Assembly: GCA_035623615.1 (NCBI GenBank)
Contig: DASPTB010000162.1
Location: 1 to 6,931, forward strand
Direction of reading: 5' to 3'
Source: DASPTB01 sp035623615
GTDB lineage: Bacteria; Actinomycetota; UBA4738
Length of the DNA stretch: 6,931 nt
Both the position numbers and the translations under genes were made by a program. Numbering within the stretch: position 1 is the stretch's first letter; each line of letters starts with the position of its first letter. The notes below the pieces were generated by a model. It was not told the origin of the DNA. It searched no databases and was given only the letters and a program-made list of their open reading frames with translations. Shown piece by piece: positions 6,372 through 6,931 of this stretch.

Positions 6372-6376
6372 TAGAG

Positions 6377-6775
6377 ATGTCCGACGCGGATGACTACGTC
6401 AAAGGTGTCATGAGCAGCCCGGTGGTGACGGTGACGACGCAGGCCACGGTGGCGCAGGCGCTTCGGGCGATGATCGACCACGACATCGGCGCAATCGTCG
6501 TCGTCGACGGCGACGCGCCCGTCGGCGTCTTCACCGAGCGCGACGTCACCCGGAAGATCCTCGACGAACCCGATCTGCTGGGTCGCTCGATCGGAGACGA
6601 GATGTCCTCACCGGTCACCAGCGTGAGCCCGAACGACGAGGTCGTGTTCATCTTCAAGACCATGTCGGACCAGAAGATCCGCAGGCTGCCGGTCGTCGAC
6701 AGTGGGAAGCTGGTGGGAATCGTCACCGAGCGCGATCTGCTGCGCTGGGTCGACGCGGTCGCGAACTCGACCTGA
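6377..6775 (+). CDS. stand-alone protein with two CBS domains
   Basis: A 132-aa protein made almost entirely of one CBS pair (Bateman module). CBS1 covers about 8-63, from VKGVMSSPVVTV to GVFTERDV (50-57). CBS2 covers about 72-128, from IGDEMSSPVTSV to GIVTERDLL (114-122). Both repeats keep the T-x-x-D motif (Thr53/Asp56 and Thr117/Asp120) that contacts the ribose or phosphate of adenine nucleotides in CBS proteins that bind them. There is no attached catalytic or DNA-binding domain and no membrane segment, so it probably acts as a small cytoplasmic nucleotide sensor or adaptor; partner and ligand are unknown. In size and layout it resembles mycobacterial Hrp1 (Rv2626c) of the dormancy regulon. 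It is transcribed away from the synthetase gene and ends 26 bp before the convergent kinase stop. Confidence 0.93.
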   Translation: MSDADDYVKGVMSSPVVTVTTQATVAQALRAMIDHDIGAIVVVDGDAPVGVFTERDVTRKILDEPDLLGRSIGDEMSSPVTSVSPNDEVVFIFKTMSDQKIRRLPVVDSGKLVGIVTERDLLRWVDAVANST

Positions 6776-6801
6776 AGACACCCGCCGCAGGGGGGCGTTC
6801 G

Positions 6802-6931
6802 TCAGCCGGAGTGATCGGCGGGTTCCCGAGGGAAGGTCGACCGCACCGTCGTTCCCTCGCCGGGGGTCGACTGCAGGTCCCACGAGCCGCCGACGCTCTC
6901 GACGCGCTCGCGCATCGCGATCAGGCCGAGA
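6802..6931 (-). CDS. histidine kinase, NarL/DosS (HisKA_3) type, C-terminal fragment
   Basis: This reading frame is open from the right edge to a TGA at 6802-6804 and encodes 42 complete residues beginning LGLIAMRERVESVGG. The pattern GL-x-x-MRERV-x-x-x-GG, then STPGEGTTVRSTFP, is the usual C-terminal end of the ATP-binding domain in HisKA_3 (NarL/DegS/DosS-type) sensor kinases: the helix after the G2 box, then the GTTV strand ending in a Pro. The rest of the ATP domain, the phospho-acceptor helix and any sensor domain lie beyond the window, so the signal sensed and the partner regulator cannot be told. It is convergent with the CBS gene and separated by 26 bp. The gene is cut by the window edge, not broken. 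It could in principle be another GHKL-type ATPase, but the MRERV motif argues for a kinase. Confidence 0.82.
   Translation of the reverse strand, partial: LGLIAMRERVESVGGSWDLQSTPGEGTTVRSTFPREPADHSG

Noticed and set aside
3582..6374. 930-codon open frame on the plus strand, opposite the synthetase gene
   Set aside because: It is in exact codon register with the synthetase on the other strand, so a stop would require TTA, CTA or TCA codons there, all rare in GC-rich genes. Its translation has no recognisable domain. It is a mirror artefact.
6776..6801. Terminator between the convergent CBS and kinase genes
   Set aside because: Only a 4-bp CGCC/GGCG stem (6783-6786 with 6794-6797) without a T-run is visible, too weak to call.
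6608..6883. 91-codon open frame on the minus strand overlapping the CBS gene and the kinase tail
   Set aside because: It lies in a different frame from the kinase tail and has no family motif, while both overlapped genes do.
1..6931. Mobile elements, CRISPR arrays, tRNA or rRNA genes, toxin-antitoxin or phage defence genes
   Set aside because: Nearly all sequence is accounted for by five recognised metabolic or stress genes. No transposase motif, regularly spaced repeats or RNA gene signature was seen on either strand.

Overview
The window is a gene-dense, strongly GC-rich stretch with four complete protein-coding genes and one gene cut by the right edge. GC-rich codon choice, short intergenic gaps, an apparently leaderless start, and an acetyltransferase/acyl-CoA synthetase fusion with the acetyltransferase domain first all suggest an actinomycete-like bacterium (Actinomycetota, possibly a deep or uncultured lineage). 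This placement is inference; there is no rRNA or taxonomic marker here.

Layout from left to right: (1) 53-2917, minus strand, a P2-type cation-pumping P-type ATPase with Na,K-ATPase-like core motifs. (2) 2918-3080, a divergent intergenic region with a 14-bp perfect palindrome, a small hairpin and a duplicated 10-bp box. (3) 3081-3524, plus strand, an ATP-binding type universal stress protein (UspA fold). (4) 3537-6263, minus strand, convergent with usp and 12 bp from it: a GNAT acetyltransferase fused to an NDP-forming acyl-CoA synthetase with both phospho-histidine motifs present. (5) 6264-6376, a second divergent promoter region. (6) 6377-6775, plus strand, a stand-alone protein with two CBS domains. 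(7) 6802-6931, minus strand, the last 42 codons of a histidine kinase of the NarL/DosS (HisKA_3) type, running off the window.

The genes share a theme: ion pumping, nucleotide sensing (Usp, CBS pair), acyl-CoA energy conservation or lysine acetylation, and a sensor kinase. The set resembles functions in the mycobacterial DosR dormancy regulon and related genes (ctpF beside a USP gene, the CBS protein Hrp1, the kinases DosS/DosT, plus Pat), so I read the region as a stress or low-energy adaptation neighbourhood. No DosR-type operator could be confirmed.

The most unusual DNA-level structures are inverted repeats within about 260 bp of the synthetase coding region, including a 16-bp perfect GC-only stem, and the palindromes between the ATPase and usp genes. 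I found no insertion sequence, CRISPR array, tRNA, rRNA or phage gene. Nothing here is clearly a wholly new system.
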